Shown one piece after another: positions 33,914 through 40,873 of a stretch of DNA of 44,151 nucleotides. The position numbers and the translations under genes are program-made. The stretch's first letter is position 1, and each line of letters begins with the position of its first letter. The notes under the pieces were generated by a model. It made no database searches, was not told where the DNA came from, and saw only the letters and a list, made by a program, of their open reading frames with translations. The stretch is from positions 1-44,151 of the forward strand of contig CAZPNX010000021.1 of the NCBI GenBank assembly GCA_964588285.1. The letters are read 5' to 3'. Source of the DNA: CAZPNX01 sp964588285. Its GTDB lineage: Bacteria > Edwardsbacteria > AC1 > EtOH8.

Positions 33914-35809
33914 TCATTCCTGCCTTAGCACCGCCAGACCCAGCCACGACAGCAGATAGAGCAGGGCCGCCAGCAGGGCCAGCAGCCAGGCCCCCAGGCC
34001 GAAAAGGGACAGGGCCCGGGCCGGATAAAATCCCATGGCCCAGCTGCGCCAAGTGGCGTAAACCAGCGCCCACATCAAAGCCCACAGCCAGCCGGCAATA
34101 TATTTCCCTGAGACCGCCCATGAGGAGCCGGGAAGCACGGCGTTGGCGACGACGGCATGGATTAAACGGCGTCTGGTTCCCAGGGGCTTCAGGCTTCTGG
34201 CCACCTTTTCCTGGATGTCGGGCGACTGGGCGGCAAATATCTTTTCGGCGCAGGCCGGGCAATAGCGGCCATCCTCGCCGGCGCATCTCGGGCATAGGGG
34301 CTCGCCGCATGTTTGACAGCTGTCGTCGGGCTTGACGCCGCGATATAGCACTAATGCCAGTATGAAGAGGACCGTCAACGCCAGCCCGCCGGCTGCCGGC
34401 AGCCAGATCCCGGGTCCGCCCAGCCGTCCCGCCTCGAGCCGGTCAAACCCCTCCATCAGGCTCCATCCGCTCAGGGCATTTGACCAAAGAACCTGTTTCG
34501 ACATCAGGGCGTCCAGTACAAACCCGCCGCCGCCTTGGGCCGATCTCTGCGATATCTGCCTGGGATCTATCTCCGAAGCCTTCTCCAACTCCCGCTTCCC
34601 CTCCGGAAAGCGCAGCAAATGGAAATGTACCTGCCCCAGATTGTAGTGGGCCACTGCCAGGCCGGGGTCGGCCGCCAGGGCGTTTTGATACAGAGCTTGA
34701 GCGCTGTCGTGCTTTGACAGCCGGAACATAACGTTGCCCAGATTGTTCAGGGCCGGGGCATTCCCGGGTCTAGACTCCAACAGCATCAGATATTGCCCGG
34801 CCGCCAGCTCCTGTTTTCCGGCCCTCCCCGCCAACAGGGCCATTCCGAAAATTGGCTTGAGATCCTCCGGCCTTTCCTCCTGAGCCCGGCGAAGTTCGGA
34901 ATCGAGACGGCGGCTCCAGGGGGAATGGTTGGCCTCATCCAGCAGCTCCAGATAGCCCTGTCCGGCGGATTCCATCATGCGATGGCCCAAACTCAAGCCG
35001 ACCGAGGCCGCCAGGATGAACAAAACGGAGATGCTCAAAAGAACTCTCTCCCTGATCCCAGCGAAGGCGGCCGCAGCCGCGGCCAAAGCACCGGCGGCCA
35101 AGGGCAGGCTAAAACTTGCGGCGACGATCGCCAAACCCAGCCAAAGGCAGCCGGAATAAAAAGTCCTCAGTCGGGCGGGGATCTGTTTTGGCAGACGTTC
35201 GGAGAAAAGGTGGAGTATTCTGGGGGCGCGGCCGGCGGCTAGGTAAAGTAGGCATAGCCCCCCCCAGGCCATCAGCAACAGGGAAGCCCAGATCGTCATC
35301 TGGCCGGCTGCCTTCAGGCTCACCTGGAAGTGATCCAGGGCCTGGGCCAAATTTTGCAGGGTCTGGCCTACCCGCGAACCTCTCCCGGCCTGGCGCAGCT
35401 TCATATAGTTGACGATGGCTTTAAAGCTGCCCGGATTGGCTTCCAGAGACAGGCCGGCATAGATCTGGGCCCGCCCTGGCTGTCCCTTTCTTCGTAACTC
35501 TTCGGCTTTTTCCGCCAGGATCCTGGAGAAAGCCGGCAGATGGATGTCCATTATCCTGGCCCGGGTGATGCAGGATTCGGCCGAGGCCGCAGCTTGGTCG
35601 ATGGAGTCGGCCGCCAACTGGGCTATACTCCTTTTAAGCCAAGCCTCCCAGTCCAGAAGCCAGGCAAAGCTCCTGGCTTCGGCTGGGACCTTGTATCCCT
35701 CAGACACGATCCCCGAGGCGAAATCCGAGGGAGCCACGGCCGGCTCCTGTCCCCAAGCTATGACAGCGGATAGTGCTGCCGCCAGTATGAAGGTTGAGTG
35801 GCGTCTCAT
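33914..35809 (-). CDS. TPR membrane protein with zinc ribbon
   Basis: A 631-residue protein beginning with a signal peptide (MRRHSTFILAAALSAVIA). Several membrane segments follow (near 170 MTIWASLLLMAWGGLCLLYLAA; a strongly hydrophobic block around 220-280; one near 470; three at the C-terminus). Between them are TPR motifs (PALNNLGNVMFRLSKHDSAQALYQNALAADP, AVAHYNLGQVHFHLLRFPEGKREL) and a double zinc ribbon (CQTCGEPLCPRCAGEDGRYCPACAEKIF). The start at 35809 is chosen because the signal peptide begins there and a TATCAT -10 box lies 6 nt upstream; the frame's 5' extension passes through the promoter. It is divergent from rdgB. Probably a membrane scaffold; no named family is recognised. Confidence 0.8.
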   Translation of the reverse strand: MRRHSTFILAAALSAVIAWGQEPAVAPSDFASGIVSEGYKVPAEARSFAWLLDWEAWLKRSIAQLAADSIDQAAASAESCITRARIMDIHLPAFSRILAEKAEELRRKGQPGRAQIYAGLSLEANPGSFKAIVNYMKLRQAGRGSRVGQTLQNLAQALDHFQVSLKAAGQMTIWASLLLMAWGGLCLLYLAAGRAPRILHLFSERLPKQIPARLRTFYSGCLWLGLAIVAASFSLPLAAGALAAAAAAFAGIRERVLLSISVLFILAASVGLSLGHRMMESAGQGYLELLDEANHSPWSRRLDSELRRAQEERPEDLKPIFGMALLAGRAGKQELAAGQYLMLLESRPGNAPALNNLGNVMFRLSKHDSAQALYQNALAADPGLAVAHYNLGQVHFHLLRFPEGKRELEKASEIDPRQISQRSAQGGGGFVLDALMSKQVLWSNALSGWSLMEGFDRLEAGRLGGPGIWLPAAGGLALTVLFILALVLYRGVKPDDSCQTCGEPLCPRCAGEDGRYCPACAEKIFAAQSPDIQEKVARSLKPLGTRRRLIHAVVANAVLPGSSWAVSGKYIAGWLWALMWALVYATWRSWAMGFYPARALSLFGLGAWLLALLAALLYLLSWLGLAVLRQE

Positions 35810-35815
35810 GGCAAT

Positions 35816-35844
35816 ATGATAGTGGAATCGCGGGTAAAAATCAA
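35816..35844 (-). promoter_or_regulatory. Promoter of the TPR membrane protein
   Basis: On the minus strand TTGATT (35839-35844) and TATCAT (35816-35821) are separated by 17 nt. Six nt separate the -10 from the ATG at 35809, implying a leaderless transcript. Confidence 0.6.
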
Positions 35845-35863
35845 GATAAATATTGTGGCCTGT

Positions 35864-35893
35864 TTGACAAAGAGGCCCGGCGGCTGTTATCAT
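35864..35893 (+). promoter_or_regulatory. Promoter of rdgB
   Basis: TTGACA (35864-35869) and TATCAT (35888-35893) are separated by 18 nt. Eight nt separate the -10 from the ATG at 35902, so the 5' leader would be 0-3 nt. Confidence 0.65.
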
Positions 35894-35901
35894 AATGTCT
35901 T

Positions 35902-36492
35902 ATGGAGTTGATCATCGCCACCAGAAACCAGGGAAAACTGCGGGAGATATCGTCTATCCTGTCCCTGCCCGGGCTCTGCCTGCTTTCCCTCCGCGATTTT
36001 CCGGACATACCTCCGGCCGAGGAGAACGGCGTCAGTTTCGCCGAAAACGCCCTCATCAAGGCCCGCACAGCCGCCCATTACTCGGGGCTGCCGGCCCTGG
36101 CTGATGACTCCGGACTGGAGGTGGATGCCCTGGAGGGGCGGCCCGGAATACTGTCCGCCCGCTATTCGGGCCCGGCAGCCAGCGACCGGCAGAACATCGA
36201 AAAGCTGCTGGCGGAAATGGTGGATGTCCCGGATGGACGGAGGCAGGCCAGATTCGTTTGCCAGGCGGCCTTAGTGCATCAGGGCCGAGCCTACCAGGCC
36301 GAGGGCCGTCTGGATGGAGTCATACTTCGCCAGCCGCGTGGCCAAGGCGGCTTCGGCTATGATCCGATTTTTTTAATTCCCGAAAAGGGCTTGACCGCGG
36401 CCGAACTGGAGCCCGGGGAGAAGAACCGAATTAGCCACCGGGCCCAGGCCCTGCGCAAGCTTTTCCCGTTGCTAAGAAACTGGACAAAATAA
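35902..36492 (+). CDS. rdgB: XTP/dITP (non-canonical purine NTP) pyrophosphatase
   Basis: A 196-residue Ham1/RdgB housecleaning enzyme that hydrolyses XTP, ITP and dITP to monophosphates, keeping inosine and xanthine out of DNA. Family signatures: the N-terminal IIATRNQGKLREI (substrate/phosphate-binding), SFAENALIKARTAA, ALADDSGLEVDALEG (catalytic Asp), GQGGFGYDPIF and NRISHRAQAL near the end. Length is normal. The start at ATG 35902 gives the family N-terminus; there is no Shine-Dalgarno and the -10 box is 8 nt upstream, so translation from a leaderless mRNA is likely. A bidirectional terminator follows. Assignment is very secure. Confidence 0.96.
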   Translation: MELIIATRNQGKLREISSILSLPGLCLLSLRDFPDIPPAEENGVSFAENALIKARTAAHYSGLPALADDSGLEVDALEGRPGILSARYSGPAASDRQNIEKLLAEMVDVPDGRRQARFVCQAALVHQGRAYQAEGRLDGVILRQPRGQGGFGYDPIFLIPEKGLTAAELEPGEKNRISHRAQALRKLFPLLRNWTK

Positions 36493-36527
36493 AAAAAAGA
36501 GGGGTGAAAATATCATCCCTCTTTTTT
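36493..36527. terminator. Bidirectional terminator between rdgB and tRNA-His
   Basis: GAGGGGTGA-AAATA-TCATCCCTC (one mismatched pair) is flanked by a run of A on the left and T on the right, giving U-tracts on both strands. It directly follows the rdgB stop and lies 35 nt past the 3' end of the minus-strand tRNA-His. Confidence 0.85.
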
Positions 36528-36561
36528 ACAAACAATATGCGGCTGTTTTTCGTAAATTTAA

Positions 36562-36639
36562 TGGGGTGGATAAGGGGACTCGAACCCCCAACCTCCGGAT
36601 CCACAGTCCAGCGCTCTAACCAATTGAGCTATATCCACC
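36562..36639 (-). tRNA. tRNA-His (GTG)
   Basis: Complete cloverleaf: GTGGATA acceptor with the extra G-1 opposite discriminator C73, D arm with AGCTCAATTGGTTAGAGC, anticodon arm CTGGA-CTGTGGA-TCCGG (anticodon GTG), T arm with GGGGGTTCGAGTCCCC and an encoded CCA. A TTGAAA-17-TATAAT promoter lies upstream. Confidence 0.95.
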
Positions 36640-36658
36640 ATGTTGCCTGACATTGTCT

Positions 36659-36687
36659 ATTATACTAAATTCGGTATAAATTTTCAA
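36659..36687 (-). promoter_or_regulatory. Promoter of tRNA-His
   Basis: On the minus strand TTGAAA (36682-36687) and TATAAT (36659-36664) are 17 nt apart, about 19 nt before the tRNA 5' end. Confidence 0.75.
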
Positions 36688-36712
36688 CTCTATATATTAA
36701 AGATATACAAGC

Positions 36713-36741
36713 GAAAGCGCCCTCGGTTGAGGGCGCTTTTC
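36713..36741 (-). terminator. Terminator of the lipoprotein gene
   Basis: A 12-bp stem, GAAAGCGCCCTC-GGTT-GAGGGCGCTTTTC (symmetric apart from the ends), lies 24 nt past the stop at 36765. Confidence 0.75.
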
Positions 36742-36764
36742 ATAAGCAGGGTATGACCGTTGTT

Positions 36765-37325
36765 TTATTTTCCGGCCGTCTTCATGGATAAAAGGCCTTG
36801 GACAAGAAGCGCGGTTTTCTTAACTTGTTCGGCCAGATTGACGGCTTCCAACAGGTTGCCATTCTTGAACTCGCCCTCGGCTTTCTTCCAGCCCTCTTCC
36901 ATCTCCTTGACCTTAGTGCCGGCCTCGTCCTTGGCGGCTTTATCCAACCCCTTGGCCTTGGATAACTGAGCCTTGGTGTCAGCGATCAGCTTGGGCACCG
37001 CCTTAACCATCTCAGTCCAGACGCCTGGAAGCTCGGCCTTGCGGGCCTCGATGGCCGCCAGCAGGTCGTTGGCTTTCTGCGGCACCTCTTTGGCAATCTG
37101 GATGGCGCCCTTGTAATCGCCCTTCTCCAGGGCCGCCTTGGCGTCTCCTAGAACCTTCTCCACCGCAGCGTATTGATCAGGAATGTACTTCACCGCCTCG
37201 GCCTTGACCGCGTTCAGCGCCTCCTCGCCAGCCTTGATGGCCGCCTGGGCCGGAACCTTCATACTGCAGGAAACGACCGCCAGCGCCAGCCCCAGGCAAC
37301 ACAGGACCACAACCAGCTTCTTCAT
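36765..37325 (-). CDS. Helical lipoprotein of unknown function
   Basis: A 186-residue lipoprotein. The signal peptide ends in the lipobox VVSC near residue 20 (MKKLVVVLCCLGLALAVVSC). The mature part is Ala/Lys/Glu-rich and almost wholly alpha-helical (AIKAGEEALNAVKAEAVKYI, VEKVLGDAKAALEKGDYKGAIQIA), with a TPR-like ALEKGDYKGAI turn and a similar EFKNGNLLEAVNLAE near the end. No enzyme motif. AAAGGGA precedes the ATG by 8 nt. A strong TTGACA-17-TATAAT promoter and a 12-bp inverted repeat lie upstream, and a terminator follows, so it is a single-gene transcription unit. Function unknown; an abundant structural lipoprotein is plausible from the promoter strength. Confidence 0.85.
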   Translation of the reverse strand: MKKLVVVLCCLGLALAVVSCSMKVPAQAAIKAGEEALNAVKAEAVKYIPDQYAAVEKVLGDAKAALEKGDYKGAIQIAKEVPQKANDLLAAIEARKAELPGVWTEMVKAVPKLIADTKAQLSKAKGLDKAAKDEAGTKVKEMEEGWKKAEGEFKNGNLLEAVNLAEQVKKTALLVQGLLSMKTAGK

Positions 37326-37336
37326 CCGGACATCCC

Positions 37337-37379
37337 TTTCAATATAATTAAATGATGTAATACCATGATTATATTGAAA
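37337..37379. repeat. 12-bp inverted repeat overlapping the lipoprotein promoter
   Basis: TTTCAATATAAT (37337-37348) and ATTATATTGAAA (37368-37379) are perfect inverted copies 19 nt apart. The right arm contains the minus-strand -10 box. Transcription would start between the arms, so the mRNA holds only one arm; a DNA-level operator is more likely than an RNA hairpin. Confidence 0.75.
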
Positions 37380-37396
37380 AACGGCCGATTTGTCAA
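37368..37396 (-). promoter_or_regulatory. Strong promoter of the helical lipoprotein gene
   Basis: On the minus strand consensus TTGACA (37391-37396) and TATAAT (37368-37373) are separated by exactly 17 nt, about 43 nt before the ATG. Confidence 0.85.
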
Positions 37397-37430
37397 TATC
37401 GGTTTATCGCCTGAGCTGGGTTGCAGACGA

Positions 37431-37883
37431 TTATGCTGTTCCCAGCCCCGAGGCTTCCCTTTTCAAGACCAGCGACCTTAGCCAAGCGGCCGTCAACCGC
37501 CAAGCCAGACCCCAACCCGGCCCTCTTCCGGCCACTGCCGAGCGGCAATCGGCGCAGACTCCGAACCACCGGCCTCCCTTTAATCTAAGCCGGAATTCGG
37601 CCCCCATTATATAACTGGTCCCCCCACATTTGGGACAGGCGGTCATCAGTCGGCCCTTCTGCCAAGACTCGGCCAGAGTTCCCAAAGATAGTTTAAGACA
37701 GCGGCCCGAAGTAAAGGAGACAAAGGCGAAGTAGGGCCGGAACCAGAACAGTCTCTCCCATTGGTCCGGTATGATATCGGCCCAAGGTTTGCCAAGCAGC
37801 TCGGCCAGCCATCTGCCCTCGGACAGGGCGCGGTCGAAGTTTTCGGCCGAACCTCCTTTTTTATAAAGCAAAAATTTTTCCAT
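37431..37883 (-). CDS. Small zinc-ribbon protein, unknown function
   Basis: A 150-residue protein. The first half is rich in Trp/Phe (SEGRWLAELLGKPW, ERLFWFRPYFAFVSF). The middle holds a split zinc ribbon CPKCGGTSY ... CADCRSAVAG (about residues 82-115), and the end is helical and basic. No membrane segment or signal peptide. The ATG at 37883 has AAGGGGG about 7 nt upstream and follows another CXXC protein by 10 nt, suggesting a two-gene operon of zinc-binding proteins. I do not recognise a family. Confidence 0.65.
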   Translation of the reverse strand: MEKFLLYKKGGSAENFDRALSEGRWLAELLGKPWADIIPDQWERLFWFRPYFAFVSFTSGRCLKLSLGTLAESWQKGRLMTACPKCGGTSYIMGAEFRLRLKGGRWFGVCADCRSAVAGRGPGWGLAWRLTAAWLRSLVLKREASGLGTA

Positions 37884-37893
37884 GCCGCCCCCC

Positions 37894-38112
37894 TTAGGCG
37901 GCCGGCTGGAGCCGGCTCTCCATGGCCAGAGCCTTTGAGCGCTCCATCAGATCCACGAAACCGTGCCCGCAAATGCCGCACCTGAAGGCGGCCAGGGCCT
38001 GGTGCCCGGTCTCCGCATCTTCACCCAGTTCGACGATGCCGTCAAAGGAGACCGGACAGCCGCACTTGGCGCAACGAACCGCCTTGCCCATGTTTCCCGG
38101 ATTGAGTTTCAT
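37894..38112 (-). CDS. Small double-CXXC zinc-binding protein
   Basis: A 72-residue protein with two zinc knuckles, RCAKCGCPVSF and RCGICGHGFVDL, on either side of a Glu/Asp-rich linker (GIVELGEDAETGHQ), like a rubredoxin-type or zf-ribbon fold. The start at ATG 38112 (MKLNPGNMGKAVRC) has AGAAAGGG upstream; the frame's extension to 38163 is not needed. It is the first gene of a two-gene unit with 37431-37883. The role is unknown; nucleic-acid or protein binding is typical of such folds. Confidence 0.65.
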   Translation of the reverse strand: MKLNPGNMGKAVRCAKCGCPVSFDGIVELGEDAETGHQALAAFRCGICGHGFVDLMERSKALAMESRLQPAA

Positions 38113-38161
38113 ACCCTTTCTCCCGTTTGATGTTGGAGGAATTGTAACGGAGAGGGGTGAC

Positions 38162-38197
38162 AAAAAAGCTCCCCCGCCTTTGGCGGGGAAGCTTTTT
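38162..38197 (-). terminator. Terminator of the four-helix-bundle gene
   Basis: AAGCTCCCCCGCC-TTT-GGCGGGGAAGCTT forms a long stem with one mismatch, ending on the minus strand in TTTTTT. It lies 22 nt past the stop at 38219. Confidence 0.85.
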
Positions 38198-38218
38198 CAT
38201 CGCTGAGGGCGACGTTAA

Positions 38219-38635
38219 TTATTTAGTTTCAGGAGCAACCGGATTCCGCTGGTCGAGCTTGGCCAACAGAGCGCCCAGCATCCTGATGATGCCGTTCAGC
38301 AGGTCCAACCGCTGGTCGACCACATCGCCAGGCAGGTACTTGAGCCGGCCCACCTTGTGGTACCAGTCCTGTGTCTGGGCGGCATGGCCCTTGGCCGTCT
38401 GCAGCCGGGAGCGGAAGCCGGCCTGGCTGCCGTAGCCGCCGGCAATGCAGGCGCCGATGGCCCCGGCCGATCGCACCACCTGGCCGGCGGTCATGTAGGC
38501 GGCCCGCCCGTCCGGGAACTGCTCGGCATCCTCGGCCGCCAGGGTGAATAACTCCACCGCCTTCTGCCAGACCACCAGGTCGGTGAAGCTGCGGTATGTC
38601 TTGTTTTCGTTTTTCGGGGTGTTGTTGGTTTCCAT
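38219..38635 (-). CDS. Four-helix-bundle protein (23S rRNA intervening-sequence family)
   Basis: A 138-residue member of the four-helix-bundle/IVP ('S23') family: after a polar N-terminus the signature FTDLVVWQKAVELFTLAAE, then GQVVRSAGAIGACIAGGYGSQ and four amphipathic helices. Members were first found encoded in 23S rRNA intervening sequences and are now known free-standing; their function is not established. The start at ATG 38635 has AAGGAG 8 nt upstream. No rRNA is nearby. The gene is alone, with its own terminator. The 316-nt stretch upstream (38636-38951) holds two copies of ATGGGGTGACAG 107 nt apart and the tRNA-Arg terminator, and no gene. Confidence 0.87.
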   Translation of the reverse strand: METNNTPKNENKTYRSFTDLVVWQKAVELFTLAAEDAEQFPDGRAAYMTAGQVVRSAGAIGACIAGGYGSQAGFRSRLQTAKGHAAQTQDWYHKVGRLKYLPGDVVDQRLDLLNGIIRMLGALLAKLDQRNPVAPETK

Positions 38636-38710
38636 GTCTTTTCTCCTTTGCGTGTTCACTGTACGCTTTGTTTGTTTGTGCCCTCAGGCGATGATTGGTA
38701 TTATAGATGA

Positions 38711-38829
38711 ATGGGGTGACAGTTTTTTTATCGATCTACGAATACACATTAATTTTCATGAATCATTCCGTTGTTGTTTACGATAGGTTTGTCAAGCGAT
38801 AGTTGGATTGTATATGTATGGGGTGACAG
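38711..38829 (+). repeat. Two copies of ATGGGGTGACAG 107 nt apart
   Basis: ATGGGGTGACAG occurs at 38711-38722 and 38818-38829, each preceded by TATA-rich sequence and followed by TTT. A shorter GGGGTGACA is at 38155-38163. The surrounding 38636-38916 stretch has no other recognisable element. Confidence 0.5.
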
Positions 38830-38916
38830 ATTTCATGTTCGCGCCCCTCCCCAGATGTTTCATGGCACCCTTTGACAAGCAGTGGCGTCGATATGTGTGA
38901 ATTCGTGGAAAGAAAA

Positions 38917-38943
38917 GAAAAACCTCCGGCGACTAGCCGGAGG
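38917..38943 (-). terminator. Terminator of the tRNA cluster
   Basis: A perfect 8-bp stem, CCTCCGGC-GACTA-GCCGGAGG, followed on the minus strand by TTTTTCTTTTC, 8 nt past the tRNA-Arg 3' end. Confidence 0.88.
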
Positions 38944-38951
38944 GCGTAAAA

Positions 38952-39028
38952 TGGCACCCTCGGTGCGACTCGAACGCACAACCACCTGCTTAGAAGGCAG
39001 GTGCTCTATCCACTTGAGCTACGAGGGC
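38952..39028 (-). tRNA. tRNA-Arg (TCT)
   Basis: Complete cloverleaf with acceptor GCCCTCG/CGAGGGT, D arm AGCTCAAGTGGATAGAGC, anticodon arm CCTGC-CTTCTAA-GCAGG (anticodon TCT), T arm with GTGCGTTCGAGTCGCAC and encoded CCA. It is last in the minus-strand tRNA cluster, with a strong terminator after it. Confidence 0.95.
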
Positions 39029-39087
39029 AACTAAGGCGATTATCGGCAGACTACCGAGAAAAGAACTTTGAGGGGACGGCGGGCAGG

Positions 39088-39123
39088 GAAGGCAGATGCT
39101 CTATCCGTCTGAGCTACAGGCGC
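39088..39123 (-). pseudogene. 5' half of an Arg-type tRNA (fragment)
   Basis: On the minus strand GCGCCTG (5' acceptor strand), TAGCTCAGACGGATAGAGC (complete D arm) and ATCTGCCTTC (5' anticodon strand and loop start) read like the first half of a tRNA-Arg, then stop; CCTGCCCGCC follows instead of the other anticodon strand and T arm. It is between the real tRNA-Arg and the palindromic repeat. A truncated tRNA gene. Confidence 0.75.
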
Positions 39124-39136
39124 GCTATATAATTGT

Positions 39137-39166
39137 GGTCACCCTTCGACTCCGCTCAGGGTGACC
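39137..39166. repeat. Dispersed palindromic repeat, full copy
   Basis: GGTCACCCT and AGGGTGACC form 9-bp inverted arms around TCGACTCCGCTC, the same family as 23088-23141. It lies between the tRNA-Arg fragment and tRNA-Pro(CGG). Confidence 0.8.
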
Positions 39167-39173
39167 TGTTTTT

Positions 39174-39250
<77 letters not shown>

Positions 39251-39373
39251 ACTTTCCTCTTTTGCCATAGACTTCGACAAGCGTTCGACTGAGCTCACGC
39301 CGAAATCCCAGTCCAAGGATTTTCACAGATTTCATTTTCATCTGCGCGGATCTGTGTCTATCCTGTAACCCTG

Positions 39374-39404
39374 CTCCCTGGTCCCGAACCAGGTCCGCTG
39401 CGCT
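39374..39404 (-). pseudogene. tRNA-Pro anticodon-arm fragment
   Basis: Twenty-one identical bases (39374-39394) repeat the anticodon-arm region of the neighbouring tRNA-Pro(CGG) at 39204-39224, and GCTGCGCT after them repeats part of its D arm with 8 bases missing between. There is no acceptor stem or T arm. Confidence 0.75.
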
Positions 39405-39470
39405 TCGGATTTACTCGGATTTGCCGATCATATAAACGAAGATCCGTGGCTGAAAAAAGCCCCAACCCCG

Positions 39471-39546
39471 TGGTCGGGGCGCCCAGACTCGAACTGGGGA
39501 CTTCTTGCTCCCAAAGCAAGCGCGCTACCAACTGCGCCACGCCCCG
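39471..39546 (-). tRNA. tRNA-Pro (TGG)
   Basis: Complete cloverleaf with acceptor CGGGGCG/CGCCCCG, D arm GGCGCAGTTGGTAGCGC, anticodon arm CTTGC-TTTGGGA-GCAAG (anticodon TGG), T arm with CCCCAGTTCGAGTCTGGG and encoded CCA. First gene of the tRNA cluster; its promoter is 8 nt upstream. Confidence 0.95.
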
Positions 39547-39554
39547 AAAATGTT

Positions 39555-39584
39555 ATTATATAACATTATTTATAACACTGTCAA
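39555..39584 (-). promoter_or_regulatory. Promoter of the tRNA cluster
   Basis: On the minus strand TTGACA (39579-39584) and TATAAT (39555-39560) are separated by 18 nt, with 8 nt to the tRNA-Pro(TGG) 5' end. The -35 box contains the TGA stop codon of the upstream EAL gene. Confidence 0.85.
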
Positions 39585-40873
39585 GTTTTACAGGCGGCTG
39601 GCCGGGCCAGAAAGAATCCTTGGCCGTAGGGTATGCCCAGTTCCTTGACCACCCGGTGCTCGGCCTCGCTCTCCAAGCCCTCGGCGATCACCTGGGCTCC
39701 AATCTTCTGGGCCAGTCCCTGCAGGGTGCGCAACAGCTCGAGCTTCACCAGATTGCTGTCCGCCCCCCTCACCAGCGAGATATCCAGTTTAAGGAAGTCA
39801 GGTTCTATCTCGGCTAAAAGTTTAAGATTCGAGTAGCCGGCCCCCATGTCGTCGATGGCCACGGCAAAGCCCCTTTGCTTAAGGCTGCGGAGCATGGTCC
39901 GAAACCGATCCCAATCATGGACGGCCACCCGTTCGGTGATCTCGAAGACCACCTGGTGGTTCTCCAAGCCGGCCCGGGCCGCCTCGGCCGAGAGCGCCTC
40001 CGGGTCGAACTCCCGGTCGTAGAGACACTGAACGCTGCAGTTGATGAAAAGCCTCCCCGGCTCCCGCTCCGACCGCCCCAGGCTGAAGGCCCGGATGCGG
40101 CAGCGGCGCTCCAGCTCCATTATGAGATCGGTTTGTTCGGCAAAGGAGAACAGGGCCTCGGCGCTCTCGAACTCGGTGTTCTCCGGCCCTCGGGTCAGGG
40201 CCTCATAGCCGTAGACAATTCCTGTTTCCAAATGGTAGATGGGTTGAAACAAGGTTACCAGTCCGTCCGTTTCCAGCAGGGCCTGAAGGGTGCGGTGCTG
40301 GCGCTGGCGGTGGCTCTCCTGGGCCTCCACCGCGGCCCGGGAGGCCTGTTCGACCGCCTGATACACCAGCCTTTCGAATCTTATCCTGGCATCGCGAGAG
40401 ATCAGCGATTGTCCGGTCAGAAAGATCTGTGTCTGATTATTATCGGCCGGCAGGAATGGCAGTTGGGAGCCGCGAAGCCGGGACAGCAAGGCCGTTCTCA
40501 CCTGTTGCAGATGTCGTCCCGGATCTCCCAGGCACTTGGTGAAAACCAGCAGCTCATCGCCGCGGATGCCCCTTAAGGCCAGGAGGTCGCTTTCGGCCAG
40601 CTCTTGGCCGCGGGCCTGCTCCAGACTGGCGGCGGTCGCCGCCAGAAGCCGGTCGTACTGCTGCCAGCCGTAGATTTCCTCCAGGTGGGCCGATTGGTCG
40701 ATCCCCAGGTAGACCACGCCCACATCCTGGCCGTTCTCCGACAGGCGGCGGACCTCCTCCAGCACCGCCGGCAGGGTGGGCAGGCCGGTGGCTTTGTCGT
40801 AGAGCCGGCTGCGAAGCCTGAGCCACTCGGCCCTTAGGGCGAAAAAGTCCTTGACCGGCCTCTGCTCCATCAT
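39581..40873 (-). CDS. EAL-domain protein with degenerate GGDEF domain
   Basis: A 430-residue cytoplasmic signalling protein. Residues 20-170 are a degenerate GGDEF domain, with RGDEL where an active cyclase has GGDEF. Residues 195-430 are an EAL (cyclic-di-GMP phosphodiesterase) domain with EALTRGP (Glu224), FINCSVQCLYD, FEITERVAV, IDDMGAGYSNL, DFLKLDISLV and AEGLES. The metal ligands look complete, so it may hydrolyse c-di-GMP, while the GGDEF part would be regulatory at most. A helical linker rich in Gln/Glu/Arg joins the two. Its ATG overlaps the response-regulator stop as ATGA. It is the last gene of the sensor-kinase operon, hence the probable output. Confidence 0.9.
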   Translation of the reverse strand: MMEQRPVKDFFALRAEWLRLRSRLYDKATGLPTLPAVLEEVRRLSENGQDVGVVYLGIDQSAHLEEIYGWQQYDRLLAATAASLEQARGQELAESDLLALRGIRGDELLVFTKCLGDPGRHLQQVRTALLSRLRGSQLPFLPADNNQTQIFLTGQSLISRDARIRFERLVYQAVEQASRAAVEAQESHRQRQHRTLQALLETDGLVTLFQPIYHLETGIVYGYEALTRGPENTEFESAEALFSFAEQTDLIMELERRCRIRAFSLGRSEREPGRLFINCSVQCLYDREFDPEALSAEAARAGLENHQVVFEITERVAVHDWDRFRTMLRSLKQRGFAVAIDDMGAGYSNLKLLAEIEPDFLKLDISLVRGADSNLVKLELLRTLQGLAQKIGAQVIAEGLESEAEHRVVKELGIPYGQGFFLARPAACKT

